64,000 bases of DNA from Lantana camara (lineage: Eukaryota; Streptophyta; Magnoliopsida; Lamiales; Verbenaceae). A program made the translations under genes and the position numbers. Position 1 is the stretch's first letter. Every line of letters begins with the position of its first letter. The stretch lies in contig CM074865.1 in the NCBI GenBank assembly GCA_037501455.1, forward strand, positions 83,712,501 through 83,776,500, read 5' to 3'. Below are positions 36,401 through 47,363 of this stretch, piece by piece. Under the pieces are notes generated by a model. The model made no database searches. It saw only the letters and a list, made by a program, of their open reading frames with translations, and was not told the DNA's origin.

Positions 36401-37279
36401 GGTTAAAAGGAATCAAACCATGGTTAATTTGGTTATGGTTTGGCCAAGATATGGTTGATTTAGTGCAACAAGGTCAAGTTGGTCTCCGTTTCGTTTTTCG
36501 GTTGGATTTCGGAGTTTCAAATGACTTAGGAAAAATGTAAGGCTAAGTTTACTAAACTCGAATTTTCGTTACGAGTTCAGCGGAGTTGACGAAACTCGAA
36601 TCCGAGTTCCCGAGCTCAAGATATTAAATTCGGAACCAAGGGTACGCTAAGTGCTCGTTAGCCCCCGTTTTGGTTCCTCGAAACAATTAAATTCGTTAAC
36701 TAATCAAATGAATTCGAAAATGTAAATTGAGCATAAAATCAGGTCCATAACACATATATGTATGACATATTACAAAATCGTGGCATTTCAATATCATTTC
36801 ATAAGAGAACGAAACACAAAATGAATAACATGCACATTTCATGAAATTCATGCAAAAATTATAAACTCCATGCACATATAAAATTCCCATGCAAATGAAT
36901 ATGATTTCATGCAAAATGAAATAAATCCATGCATATATAATTTTCATGCAAAAATATAACTCTCATGCATAAATCAAATAAATAATTAAGTTCTAATATT
37001 ACATAAATTAAATTGGTCACGTAATTAATTAGCTTAAACATGATTAATTAACATAACATATAATTAGTATAATCATTAAATTAATAATGTAATTAAACCT
37101 ATATATATATATATAATACGAAATATATATATTAAATTAATAGTATTAATATAGAATAATATAATAAAATAATAACAATTATAATAAAATTAAATATAAA
37201 AACACGTAAAACAATTAATTCGCGCAAATAGGTAAACACATACGTCCTACCTTTACGTCCGAAAAGTCGGGGCGTTACA
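33455..37279 (-). repeat. chromovirus LTR, left copy (3' LTR of the complete unit)
   Basis: 3825 bp. On the minus strand it begins TGTAACGCCCCGAC and ends GGGTGCTACA. It includes a TA-rich tract (about 35160-35270), a short CA microsatellite near 35337-35353, three hairpins around 35472-35598, and a 3'-terminal block (33455-33560) homologous to the end of the LARD LTR. The copy at 40931-44755 has the same length, and I find six differences between them, all between 34097 and 34656. Open frames such as the one at 35290-35748 run through the microsatellite and hairpins and are not genes. Confidence 0.94.
35472..35598. repeat. three hairpins built on CACCCCCGTG-type cores
   Basis: Perfect inverted repeats at 35472-35493 (GGGTGACAC, CCCC loop, GTGTCACCC), 35506-35527 (CCGAGACAC, CCCC loop, GTGTCTCGG) and 35583-35598 (TGGCACG, CC loop, CGTGCCA). 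The loops are the same or similar while the stems differ but remain complementary. An imperfect relative lies near 35551 (GCACCCCCGTTCTGC). The whole set recurs at 42948-43074 in the other LTR. Confidence 0.8.
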
Positions 37280-37280
37280 A

Positions 37281-37292
37281 TCTCTCCCCCTT
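37281..37292 (-). other. chromovirus polypurine tract, unit 1
   Basis: On the minus strand AAGGGGGAGAGA lies one base before the LTR at 37279. It is preceded by GAATCCGAGGACGGATTC, the same arrangement as in the LARD. Confidence 0.9.
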
Positions 37293-37348
37293 AAAAGAAT
37301 CCGTCCTCGGATTCACTGCTCGCTCGGAAATAACTCGGGGAGAAACCT

Positions 37349-37430
37349 TTACATCTTATCCTCCGTCTCCCACGTAGCCTCTTCGGTTTTATCACTTCTC
37401 CAAAATCTCATATGGTCCCATATACCGAGG
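37349..37430 (-). pseudogene. chromodomain-like tail remnant, unit 1
   Basis: After the integrase C-terminal frame stops, a minus-strand segment translates to WRSDKTEEATWETEDKM and a stop. This resembles the end of the chromodomain-bearing integrase tail of plant chromoviruses (the region with EEATWE). In a neighbouring frame, GPYEIL of the GPF/Y module is joined almost directly to it, so most of the module and the start of the chromodomain have been deleted. Chromodomains direct integration to heterochromatin; this remnant could not fold. The clade assignment rests on these few residues and the LTR size. Confidence 0.55.
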
Positions 37431-37697
37431 TTAAATTTTCCTCCTCGTCCAATCCTTGAGAATCCTTTTCGTGGGGAAAGCTTTTAAGAACACCCTATCT
37501 CCAATTTCGAACTTCAAATTCTTCCTCCGAAAATCTGCGTAACTCTTTTGTCGATCCTGAGCAGCCTGCATCCGTTGTCTAATTATCTGAACCTTATCAA
37601 TAGCCTCTTGTATAGTCTTAGAGGGTTTTTCCTTCTTTTCCCTTATGTTAATCCCTTCTTGCTTGGTCCAATTCCATTCCTCCAAGTCCAAGATCAA
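37431..37697 (-). pseudogene. integrase C-terminal region, unit 1
   Basis: An 88-codon frame in another reading frame from the integrase core, after a one-base shift near 37739. It contains an Arg/Gln-rich helical stretch (QRMQAAQDRQKSYADFRRK), then FEIGDRVFLKAFPTK, the usual start of the GPF/Y module of gypsy integrases. It ends early at RRKI, about where the next frame starts reading PRYMGPYEIL. This part normally helps DNA binding and target choice. It cannot be translated with the core here. Confidence 0.8.
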
Positions 37698-38962
37698 CGG
37701 TGCTCGACATTTACGTCCATAAAAAGCTTCATAAGGGCCATTTCAATCGAAGCTTGATAGCTATTATAGTAAGAAAACTCGATCAACGGCAACTGTTCAT
37801 TCCACGAGCTTTGAAAGTCCAAGGCACATGCTCTCAATAGATCCTCCAGATACTTAATCAACCTTTCTGATTGTCCGTCGGTCTGAGGATGGAAAGCGGT
37901 GCTGAATTGAAGCCTTGTTTCCAAACACTTCTGCAATTCTTGCCATAACCTTGAAGTAAATCTGGGATCCCGATCCGAGACAATACTAACAAGTACACCC
38001 GGAAGCCTGACAATCTCAGCATGGTACCTCTTGTCCAACTTGCTCACCTTATCGGACATTCTGGTTGCAAGAAAATGAGCGAATTTCATCAACCTGTCCA
38101 CGGTAACCCAAATTCCATCGAAACCTCCTCTCACTCTTGGTAATCCCGAAACAAAATCCATAGTTATTTGTTCCCACTTCCAATCCGGGATAGGCAATGG
38201 TTGAAATAGCCCCGCTGGCTTTTGATGTTCCGCCTTAACCACTTGGCAAGTCATGCAGTGTTTCACAAAGTTGATAACATCCCGTTCTCATCCATTCCAC
38301 CAATAAAATTGCTTAAGATCCTTATACCTCTTGTTCCCTCCGAGATGTATCGAATAACCTGACCGATGGGCTTCCTCAAGAATAATCCTCTGAGCATCAA
38401 ATAACCTCTGTTTAGGATCTGGTTGATCCGTAATATTCCGAATACTAGCCCTCAGTCTGAACAACTCATTCTCTTCACCAATTTCCACTTTCACATTGGA
38501 CACACCAGTTTTCCTACTAAGTGCATCCACGACCAAATTGGCTTTGCCGGGATGGTATCGGATTGTACACTCATAATCCGCCAAAAGTTCCATCTAACGC
38601 CGTTGCCTCTTGTTCACTTCCTCATGTGAGAATAAGTATTGGAGACTCTTGTACTCAGAAAAGACCTCGAACGAAATTCCATAAAGATAGTGTCTCCACT
38701 TACCCAAAGCAAAGATCACTACCGCTAATTCCGAATCGTGAGTGGGATAGTTCTGTTCATGCTCTTTTAATTTCCTTGAAGCATAAGTAATTACTCTTCC
38801 ATTTTGCATCGACACCCATCCCAAACCTTCCTTTGAGGCGTCCGTGTAAACTGTATATCTTTCTGTACCTTCGGGAAGTGCTAATACAGAAGCGGTGGTC
38901 AACTTTTCCTTTAAAAGTTGAAAGTTAGCCTCACATGCCTCGTCCCACCTAAACTTAAACAT
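37694..38962 (-). pseudogene. RNase H - integrase region of pol, unit 1
   Basis: One long minus-strand frame broken only by in-frame stops at 38594-38596 (TAG) and 38288-38290 (TGA). The first part (38962-38597) has the RT C-terminal connection and RNase H: YTDASKEGLG, HDSELAVV and WRHYLYG. The third catalytic position, in FSEYKSL, has Glu where Asp is usual. Then come YHPGKANLVVDALSRK, the His part of the integrase zinc finger, and CMTCQ. The integrase core (38266-37694) keeps MDFVSGLP, VSDRDPRF and GQSERL, that is Asp37, Asp98 and Glu134 with exactly 35 residues between the last two. The frame is lost near 37739. RNase H would degrade the RNA template and integrase would insert the DNA copy; with the stops no complete product is expected. 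Confidence 0.88.
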
Positions 38963-39602
38963 TTACTTAGTCAATCGGATTAAAGGAGAGCAATCTTTGA
39001 GAAATCCTGAACTAATCTCTGATAGTAGCCTGCCAAACCCAAGAAATTCCTTACTTCTAAAACATTTTTCGGGCTTTGTCATTAAATAACCGTCTCAATC
39101 TTAGAAGGGTCTACCTCCAAACCTTTCCTTGAATTAATATGACCCAGAAATACTACCTGATCAATCCAGAACTCGCATTTGCTAGACTTAGCATACAACC
39201 GATGCTCTCTTAAGGTATCCAACCCAATTCTGAGATGCCTTACATGATCCTCCGGAGTTCTCTTCCCGGATCCTCAATTGATAATATCCAACTTTCAGTA
39301 ATACCTCTAATTAAATCTTTAACTCTTTCATCTCAGCCGGTGCCATCCGATACGGAGTCTTAGAATACGGTGTGGATCCTGGATGTACGTCGATAACAAA
39401 TTCAATCTTATAGTCGGGTGGCAAAGAACTCAAATTCTCCGGAAACACATCGGAGAAATCCTTAGCAATCGCGGTATCCTCCAACTTAACTTGATCTTTC
39501 GGCCTATTAAGAAGGTAAGAAATAAATCCCGTTGCTCCTTCTCTCATCAACCTATGAGCTCCCATATAAGACAAGAAGATACCGTTCTTGATCCACTACC
39601 AA
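38963..39602 (-). pseudogene. reverse transcriptase remnant with two internal deletions, unit 1
   Basis: The start is recognisable at 39574-39311: DFSDVFPENLSSLPPDYKIE, then PYRMAPAEMKELK, the N-terminal RT region of gypsy elements. After a stop, a few codons lead abruptly to GYYQLRIRE. This skips the region with the first catalytic Asp. A second jump then goes to EDHVRHLRIGLDTLREHRLY and KCEFWIDQVVFLGH, skipping the segment that normally holds the Y/F-x-DD catalytic motif. The end reads into the RNase H frame after more stops (39081 region). The enzyme cannot be active. Both deletions are present in unit 2, so they predate the duplication. Confidence 0.85.
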
Positions 39603-39887
39603 TTACCAATTCTTCTCCAAAATCACCCTCTTCGCAAAATAGTCAACATTGGCCCGATGCCTGGACAACCAGTCCATACCCAAGATAACTCCATACCTCT
39701 TCATAGGCATAACAATTAAATCAGTCGGATTCTTCCCTTTAATCAGAACTGAACACTCCCGAACCAACTGATCTATCTGAAGACTCCCACCAAGTGGCGA
39801 ACTCACCAAATAACAAGAAGAAAAAGCAAATAACAGGCAAGCACAGAATAGCAACTAAGTCACAAAAATAAAGGAATGCGTGGCACC
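39603..39887 (-). pseudogene. aspartic protease remnant, unit 1
   Basis: In frame with gag. The gag frame ends at the very active site: the Ser codon of the Asp-Ser-Gly triad is a TAG at 39888-39890, followed in frame by GATHSF. A second TAG lies at 39855-39857. The distal part is well kept, with VILGMDWLSRHRANVDY typical of gypsy proteases. The protease would cleave the Gag-Pol precursor; it cannot be made here. Confidence 0.83.
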
Positions 39888-40724
39888 CTAATCAAAGAGT
39901 GCATGAATGCTCATGTTATGTATGCATAAGGTACCTTCTACCACGGCTGTGGGATCAATCTCTGCATCTTGCTCCTCACCTTCGATGGCGTAAGCACGAG
40001 CCGGGATCATTGGCCTTTGAACTCGTCTTTGATATCCGGGGTCTTTGTAGGGACAAGTATCCGCCATATGGTCAGCTTTTCCACATATTAGGCATAAACC
40101 CAACCTCTTCCAGCATTTGTGATAATTGTGAGTTGGCCCTCCACAATATGTACATGGTGGCTTGGATAATCGTACTTCACTTGGACCTTGTCGATCTTTC
40201 GTAGGTGTAGGCAAAGCCTTGAGAGCCGGTGGAGTTGGTCCTCCCATTCTTGGCTTCTTAAACGGAACCTTAGGAGGGGGACTAGCTTGCATCATCGGCC
40301 TCTTTCCCGAATTCGATCCGGAACCACTTCCCCTTGGAGCTCTAAAACCCGGATCCTTCTTTTTGATTTCCTCCCCTTGCGTAGTAGACTGTCGGACTCC
40401 AGATATCCTCTCTACTCGAATCAACCAACCCTCCGAGACCGCATCATCGATAGAACCAGAAAATCGAGGGGGGTTGTAGCTCAGAAACACCCCATGAGGG
40501 TCTCTATTGTTATTATGATTTGGTGGAGGAGCTTGTTGTTCTGCTTGTTGTGGTGGGGGAGCTTGAGCCCTCCTATGCTCAACATAGTTGAAAACTGCTT
40601 CCATGAAATTCCCCATATCTATCGATGGTGCTTGTGGTTGAGGTGGAGGCGTAGGGGATCGATCATGATGACGACGGCGTCCGGGAGATCTCTCACGATG
40701 TCTACGTGGAGGCATCCTGTTCAA
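39888..40724 (-). pseudogene. gag remnant, capsid domain deleted, unit 1
   Basis: A 278-codon open frame. The N-terminus is basic and Arg-rich (residues 1-25), followed by a Pro/Gln-rich stretch (25-70). Residues 80-110 (FLSYNPPRFSG and the following EGWL) match the beginning of the retrotransposon Gag capsid domain, but at about residue 110 the sequence jumps to the linker, so nearly the whole capsid domain is missing. Two CCHC zinc knuckles follow at residues 191-204 (CTYCGGPTHNYHKC) and 211-224 (CLICGKADHMADTC), both complete C-x2-C-x4-H-x4-C. Gag would form the particle and bind RNA. This version could bind nucleic acid but not assemble. I chose the first Met; Met4 is possible. Confidence 0.87.
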
Positions 40725-40930
40725 GAAACACTGAAATGCATGCTATTTTTAGTCCATGCATGCAAGTGCAATTAATTTCGATCAAAATTCAAGATTTAAG
40801 GCACACAAGCACGTAAACAATGCATATGCAACACATTGACAAGTTGTTCCTAAAGCCGAACGACCTAACTGACTCAACACGACACTAGAGCCCGGGTTTT
40901 GCAACCCTAAGCTCTGATACCACTTAAGGA
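40725..40930 (-). other. chromovirus leader, unit 1
   Basis: A 206-bp untranslated segment between the LTR and gag on the minus strand. It contains the primer-binding site and GGTTGCAAAACC with TCTAGTGTCGTGT, shared with the LARD leader. No gene is seen. Confidence 0.8.
40911..40922 (-). other. chromovirus primer-binding site (tRNA-iMet)
   Basis: On the minus strand TGGTATCAGAGC lies 8 nt after the LTR end at 40931, complementary to initiator Met tRNA. This is the only primer-binding site of the locus, because unit 2 is truncated before it. Confidence 0.93.
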
Positions 40931-43900
40931 TGTAGCACCCGAGCGTAAGGTACCACATCCCCCGCACCGAGACCCGACCCGCATATGGAATGGAAGTCCA
41001 TACACGTGCCGAATCCACGGCGAACGGGGACACAACACACACGCTATGCTAGGCGGGACTAACCCTTGAACCAATCAGTGCAAGAATCGTAAAATCAGAG
41101 TTAAATAAAACTCGCGGAAGCAAGAATAACATAGCATATACAGTGAGCCACCAAGCTCCAAAAATAGATATACAAGAGCATTTAAATATGCAACGGCACT
41201 CACGGCCTACAAAATCATAACGCTCCAATCTATACTATGATCAAATACAAAAGTAGCAACAGGAGTATGAATATGAGACTGAAAAGAAGTGCTAAACATA
41301 AATGCAAGACCTAGACGACTTGTATTCCCACCTAGCACTCCTATACCTGCACAAAACAGCTGAAAACAACCGGGTTCAGTCTAAAAGAGACTGGTGGGTA
41401 TAAAACGGGGCATAAGATATATAATATCGCATAAATTAAACACATACATGCAAGCCCTAATCCCGTGTGAAGTTTGATAAGAATTTACCAAGTGGTTAAA
41501 ACAACAGAAAACATCAACGGGATTACGACGTTCATTTTCATTCATAATTATTCATAAGGGTTTAAGCTCGGCAAGTGAGCGTGCACAATCTCCAACCTTC
41601 TCCTCGTGTAATCATATCATAATTATTGGTTGTCATACATATCTTTCGTGCACATACATAAATGATCATAATCATACATATACACCTTCTTCCTCCGGGT
41701 GGTGGACAAGTTAGCTAGACCTGACCACCGGTTTATACATGGGCCAATGGGGGTACATGAATCCCCCAAAGGCACTCAGCTCCCATTCCCCGCTAAAACA
41801 CCTAGCGAGGGCCGGTATCACCGTAGTTTGGTTGGGACTAGTATATGGGATCCCCGTCAGCCCTTGCTTCCTCGGTTAGCCACATATACTAAGTCCCGGG
41901 GCCCGTGCAATCATAAATCATAAATATCTCGCCAAACACATGGTAGGGTTCATAAATAAAAGAAAAGGGGTCATACGTTTGAAATGATTTACCCGAAATG
42001 ACTCAATATATATAAATATACGGTTTTAGCTTAAAACTTTGCACATAATGAATATATAAGGTTGTTTTAACTAATAGAAGAAAAACCCACCTTTACCAAA
42101 GCAAAATAAAGGCACAAGCGTCTCAAGGCTCGCCCGCGTCTCCGACCAAACCCGAATCTGTTCAAAAGAAAAGGTATGAGACACAATGACCACATATGAC
42201 GCTCGGCAATGAAGTGCATATGACATGAATGCTTAAATGATCATATTATATCAATAAAATGTTCATGTGCACGATTAAAAGATTTAAATCATATAATCAT
42301 TCATTCATATATTTCATTCAATTTCATAAATTCATAAATTCATATAAGTTTCATAAATTCATAAGTTCATATATATTTCATAAATTCATAAACATTCATA
42401 ATATTCATATTGCATATCAATTAATCTAAAATTCATTCAATAAGCATAACACATATAATATTCATAAATTCATAGTGTTCATAATTCATAATGTATATCA
42501 ATTAACCTAACATTCATATAATAAACATAACATATATAATATTCATTTTCACATTTAGGAATAAAATAAATAAAACGTTCAATCAAGAGTCAGTAGAATA
42601 AATACGCGAAATAGAATTCAATTAATTTTCAATAATTAAATTAAATCAATTAATAATCAAAATATATAATAACTATTTATAATATAATATATAAGTAATA
42701 ATATATAATATATATACAATATATATTATATACATATAAAAACACGTACACACACTCACACATGCATGCCACATATATATACATACTATATATTATATAC
42801 ATGCATGCAATACATGCACACACACACACAATTCACAACCAACCCTACACACAGACATGCATATATAATCACACAACACAAACATGCAAGGAATAACAAC
42901 AGCAGCAGCAGCAATAGCAGAAACGCGGCAAGGAAATCCAGAAAACGGGGTGACACCCCCGTGTCACCCTTCAAGCTTAGGCCGAGACACCCCCGTGTCT
43001 CGGTACAGAACTCCCAGGCTAAGTCTGCACCCCCGTTCTGCGCTGGAAAGGCCAGGAATGGCACGCCCGTGCCACGAACCAGAACAGCTCTGGTTTTACC
43101 GCCACAGACGCAGAAACAGGGCAGCTCAAGGCACAGGAAAAGCAAGCAACAAAGGAGGCTAAACAAGGTACAAAAGAGCTGCAAGAACTCAGCTAAAACT
43201 CATGCTAAAAGCCCACCAAAATGACAGCAAGAAGGGAAGAAGAAACTCAGCAATTGAACAGCAGAAAATCAGTTGAAAAACAGGGCAACGAACGCGAAAA
43301 ACAGGGCATGCTCGCATTCCATAAATCCGATTCAGTTCAGGTCCAAAAAGGCCATCAAATACGCAGCAAAACATCAAATATTCAACAAGGAAATCAGCTC
43401 CAAAAGTGATCAATCAAAGCATGGAGCATACGTGACATATATGTGGGATTTTCTGAAAATTTCATAAATGATATCTCATGAATAACTCAACAACCACGAA
43501 ATCAAAGATCATAAATGATATTAGGAAGTCAAAACAATTAATCTCAGGCTTGGAATCACTCAAAACCATAGAGAATCGAAGAAGATCAACATTTTGCCCA
43601 AAATTTCTTACTTTCGGAAAAACAGTTCAGAAATGGAAAAACCATGCTCAAAATCATGAATGGAAAGATGAAAATGATCAGAATTAATCATACAATACAA
43701 CCCTAAGCTTACCTTGATGATTGGTTGAAGTTTGGATGAGATTGAGCTCCAAAATCTCCAAGGATGGAAGGGTTACGGGTCTGGACTGTAGAGCAGTAGC
43801 TTTGGATGATGTTTGGGGATTGTGTGAGGATAATCTCGGTTAGGGCTTGATATGTACTGATAGATGGTTGAGTTAGGGTTAAAAGGAATCAAACCATGGT

Positions 43901-44755
43901 TAATTTGGTTATGGTTTGGCCAAGATATGGTTGATTTAGTGCAACAAGGTCAAGTTGGTCTCCGTTTCGTTTTTCGGTTGGATTTCGGAGTTTCAAATGA
44001 CTTAGGAAAAATGTAAGGCTAAGTTTACTAAACTCGAATTTTCGTTACGAGTTCAGCGGAGTTGACGAAACTCGAATCCGAGTTCCCGAGCTCAAGATAT
44101 TAAATTCGGAACCAAGGGTACGCTAAGTGCTCGTTAGCCCCCGTTTTGGTTCCTCGAAACAATTAAATTCGTTAACTAATCAAATGAATTCGAAAATGTA
44201 AATTGAGCATAAAATCAGGTCCATAACACATATATGTATGACATATTACAAAATCGTGGCATTTCAATATCATTTCATAAGAGAACGAAACACAAAATGA
44301 ATAACATGCACATTTCATGAAATTCATGCAAAAATTATAAACTCCATGCACATATAAAATTCCCATGCAAATGAATATGATTTCATGCAAAATGAAATAA
44401 ATCCATGCATATATAATTTTCATGCAAAAATATAACTCTCATGCATAAATCAAATAAATAATTAAGTTCTAATATTACATAAATTAAATTGGTCACGTAA
44501 TTAATTAGCTTAAACATGATTAATTAACATAACATATAATTAGTATAATCATTAAATTAATAATGTAATTAAACCTATATATATATATATAATACGAAAT
44601 ATATATATTAAATTAATAGTATTAATATAGAATAATATAATAAAATAATAACAATTATAATAAAATTAAATATAAAAACACGTAAAACAATTAATTCGCG
44701 CAAATAGGTAAACACATACGTCCTACCTTTACGTCCGAAAAGTCGGGGCGTTACA
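40931..44755 (-). repeat. chromovirus LTR, middle copy (5' LTR of the complete unit)
   Basis: 3825 bp, at +7476 from the left copy, with the same ends and landmarks: hairpins at 42948-43074, TA-rich tract near 42640-42750, CA microsatellite near 42813-42829. If the tandem arose by exchange between LTRs, this one is a recombinant of a 5' and a 3' LTR. Confidence 0.94.
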
Positions 44756-44756
44756 A

Positions 44757-44768
44757 TCTCTCCCCCTT
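44757..44768 (-). other. chromovirus polypurine tract, unit 2
   Basis: Identical to 37281-37292 and adjacent to the middle LTR. It shows that unit 2 lies upstream of that LTR in transcription order. Confidence 0.9.
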
Positions 44769-44824
44769 AAAAGAATCCGTCCTCGGATTCACTGCTCGCT
44801 CGGAAATAACTCGGGGAGAAACCT

Positions 44825-45173
44825 TTACATCTTATCCTCCGTCTCCCACGTAGCCTCTTCGGTTTTATCACTTCTCCAAAATCTCATATGGTCCCATATA
44901 CCGAGGTTAAATTTTCCTCCTCGTCCAATCCTTGAGAATCCTTTTCGTGGGGAAAGCTTTTAAGAACACCCTATCTCCAATTTCGAACTTCAAATTCTTC
45001 CTCCGAAAATCTGCGTAACTCTTTTGTCGATCCTGAGCAGCCTGCATCCGTTGTCTAATTATCTGAACCTTATCAATAGCCTCTTGTATAGTCTTAGAGG
45101 GTTTTTCCTTCTTTTCCCTTATGTTAATCCCTTCTTGCTTGGTCCAATTCCATTCCTCCAAGTCCAAGATCAA
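44825..45173 (-). pseudogene. integrase C-terminus and chromodomain-like tail, unit 2
   Basis: The same broken arrangement as in unit 1: an 88-codon frame with GDRVFLKAFPTK at 44907-45173, then the out-of-frame WRSDKTEEATWETEDKM segment ending at 44825. No difference from unit 1 was noticed. Confidence 0.75.
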
Positions 45174-46438
45174 CGGTGCTCGACATTTACGTCCATAAAA
45201 AGCTTCATAAGGGCCATTTCAATCGAAGCTTGATAGCTATTATAGTAAGAAAACTCGATCAACGGCAACTGTTCATTCCACGAGCTTTGAAAGTCCAAGG
45301 CACATGCTCTCAATAGATCCTCCAGATACTTAATCAACCTTTCTGATTGTCCGTCGGTCTGAGGATGGAAAGCGGTGCTGAATTGAAGCCTTGTTTCCAA
45401 ACACTTCTGCAATTCTTGCCATAACCTTGAAGTAAATCTGGGATCCCGATCCGAGACAATACTAACAAGTACACCCGGAAGCCTGACAATCTCAGCATGG
45501 TACCTCTTGTCCAACTTGCTCACCTTATCGGACATTCTGGTTGCAAGAAAATGAGCGAATTTCATCAACCTGTCCACGGTAACCCAAATTCCATCGAAAC
45601 CTCCTCTCACTCTTGGTAATCCCGAAACAAAATCCATAGTTATTTGTTCCCACTTCCAATCCGGGATAGGCAATGGTTGAAATAGCCCCGCTGGCTTTTG
45701 ATGTTCCGCCTTAACCACTTGGCAAGTCATGCAGTGTTTCACAAAGTTGATAACATCCCGTTCTCATCCATTCCACCAATAAAATTGCTTAAGATCCTTA
45801 TACCTCTTGTTCCCTCCGAGATGTATCGAATAACCTGACCGATGGGCTTCCTCAAGAATAATCCTCTGAGCATCAAATAACCTCTGTTTAGGATCTGGTT
45901 GATCCGTAATATTCCGAATACTAGCCCTCAGTCTGAACAACTCATTCTCTTCACCAATTTCCACTTTCACATTGGACACACCAGTTTTCCTACTAAGTGC
46001 ATCCACGACCAAATTGGCTTTGCCGGGATGGTATCGGATTGTACACTCATAATCCGCCAAAAGTTCCATCTAACGCCGTTGCCTCTTGTTCACTTCCTCA
46101 TGTGAGAATAAGTATTGGAGACTCTTGTACTCAGAAAAGACCTCGAACGAAATTCCATAAAGATAGTGTCTCCACTTACCCAAAGCAAAGATCACTACCG
46201 CTAATTCCGAATCGTGAGTGGGATAGTTCTGTTCATGCTCTTTTAATTTCCTTGAAGCATAAGTAATTACTCTTCCATTTTGCATCGACACCCATCCCAA
46301 ACCTTCCTTTGAGGCGTCCGTGTAAACTGTATATCTTTCTGTACCTTCGGGAAGTGCTAATACAGAAGCGGTGGTCAACTTTTCCTTTAAAAGTTGAAAG
46401 TTAGCCTCACATGCCTCGTCCCACCTAAACTTAAACAT
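45170..46438 (-). pseudogene. RNase H - integrase region of pol, unit 2
   Basis: Same frame and same two in-frame stops as unit 1 (46070-46072 and 45764-45766). It has the same Glu in place of the third RNase H Asp, the same intact integrase D,D(35)E residues, and the same one-base frame loss near 45215. The translated pieces are identical to those of unit 1. Confidence 0.87.
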
Positions 46439-47078
46439 TTACTTAGTCAATCGGATTAAAGGAGAGCAATCTTTGAGAAATCCTGAACTAATCTCTGATA
46501 GTAGCCTGCCAAACCCAAGAAATTCCTTACTTCTAAAACATTTTTCGGGCTTTGTCATGAAATAACCGTCTCAATCTTAGAAGGGTCTACCTCCAAACCT
46601 TTCCTTGAATTAATATGACCCAGAAATACTACCTGATCAATCCAGAACTCGCATTTGCTAGACTTAGCATACAACCGATGCTCTCTTAAGGTATCCAACC
46701 CAATTCTGAGATGCCTTACATGATCCTCCGGAGTTCTCTTCCCGGATCCTCAATTGATAATATCCAACTTTCAGTAATACCTCTAATTAAATCTTTAACT
46801 CTTTCATCTCAGCCGGTGCCATCCGATACGGAGTCTTAGAATACGGTGTGGATCCTGGATGTACGTCGATAACAAATTCAATCTTATAGTCGGGTGGCAA
46901 AGAACTCAAATTCTCCGGAAACACATCGGAGAAATCCTTAGCAATCGCGGTATCCTCCAACTTAACTTGATCTTTCGGCCTATTAAGAAGGTAAGAAATA
47001 AATCCCGTTGCTCCTTCTCTCATCAACCTATGAGCTCCCATATAAGACAAGAAGATACCGTTCTTGATCCACTACCAA
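46439..47078 (-). pseudogene. reverse transcriptase remnant, unit 2
   Basis: It carries the same two deletions that remove the catalytic RT segments. The only difference from unit 1 that I found in the internal region lies here: T at 39083 versus G at 46559, on the plus strand. Confidence 0.85.
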
Positions 47079-47363
47079 TTACCAATTCTTCTCCAAAATC
47101 ACCCTCTTCGCAAAATAGTCAACATTGGCCCGATGCCTGGACAACCAGTCCATACCCAAGATAACTCCATACCTCTTCATAGGCATAACAATTAAATCAG
47201 TCGGATTCTTCCCTTTAATCAGAACTGAACACTCCCGAACCAACTGATCTATCTGAAGACTCCCACCAAGTGGCGAACTCACCAAATAACAAGAAGAAAA
47301 AGCAAATAACAGGCAAGCACAGAATAGCAACTAAGTCACAAAAATAAAGGAATGCGTGGCACC
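47079..47363 (-). pseudogene. aspartic protease remnant, unit 2
   Basis: The same stop in the active-site Ser codon (47364-47366) and the same second TAG (47331-47333) as in unit 1. The distal LGMDWLSRH region is kept. Confidence 0.82.

Noticed and set aside
40188..40775. 195-codon plus-strand ORF antisense to gag, and other plus-strand ORFs at 37548-40479 and 45024-48125
   Set aside because: They are antisense shadows of gag and pol; the minus strand carries the recognisable zinc knuckles, RNase H and integrase motifs.
40782..41042. 86-codon minus-strand ORF across the LTR end and primer-binding site
   Set aside because: It lies in the LTR/leader with no coding resemblance; the primer-binding site explains the conservation.
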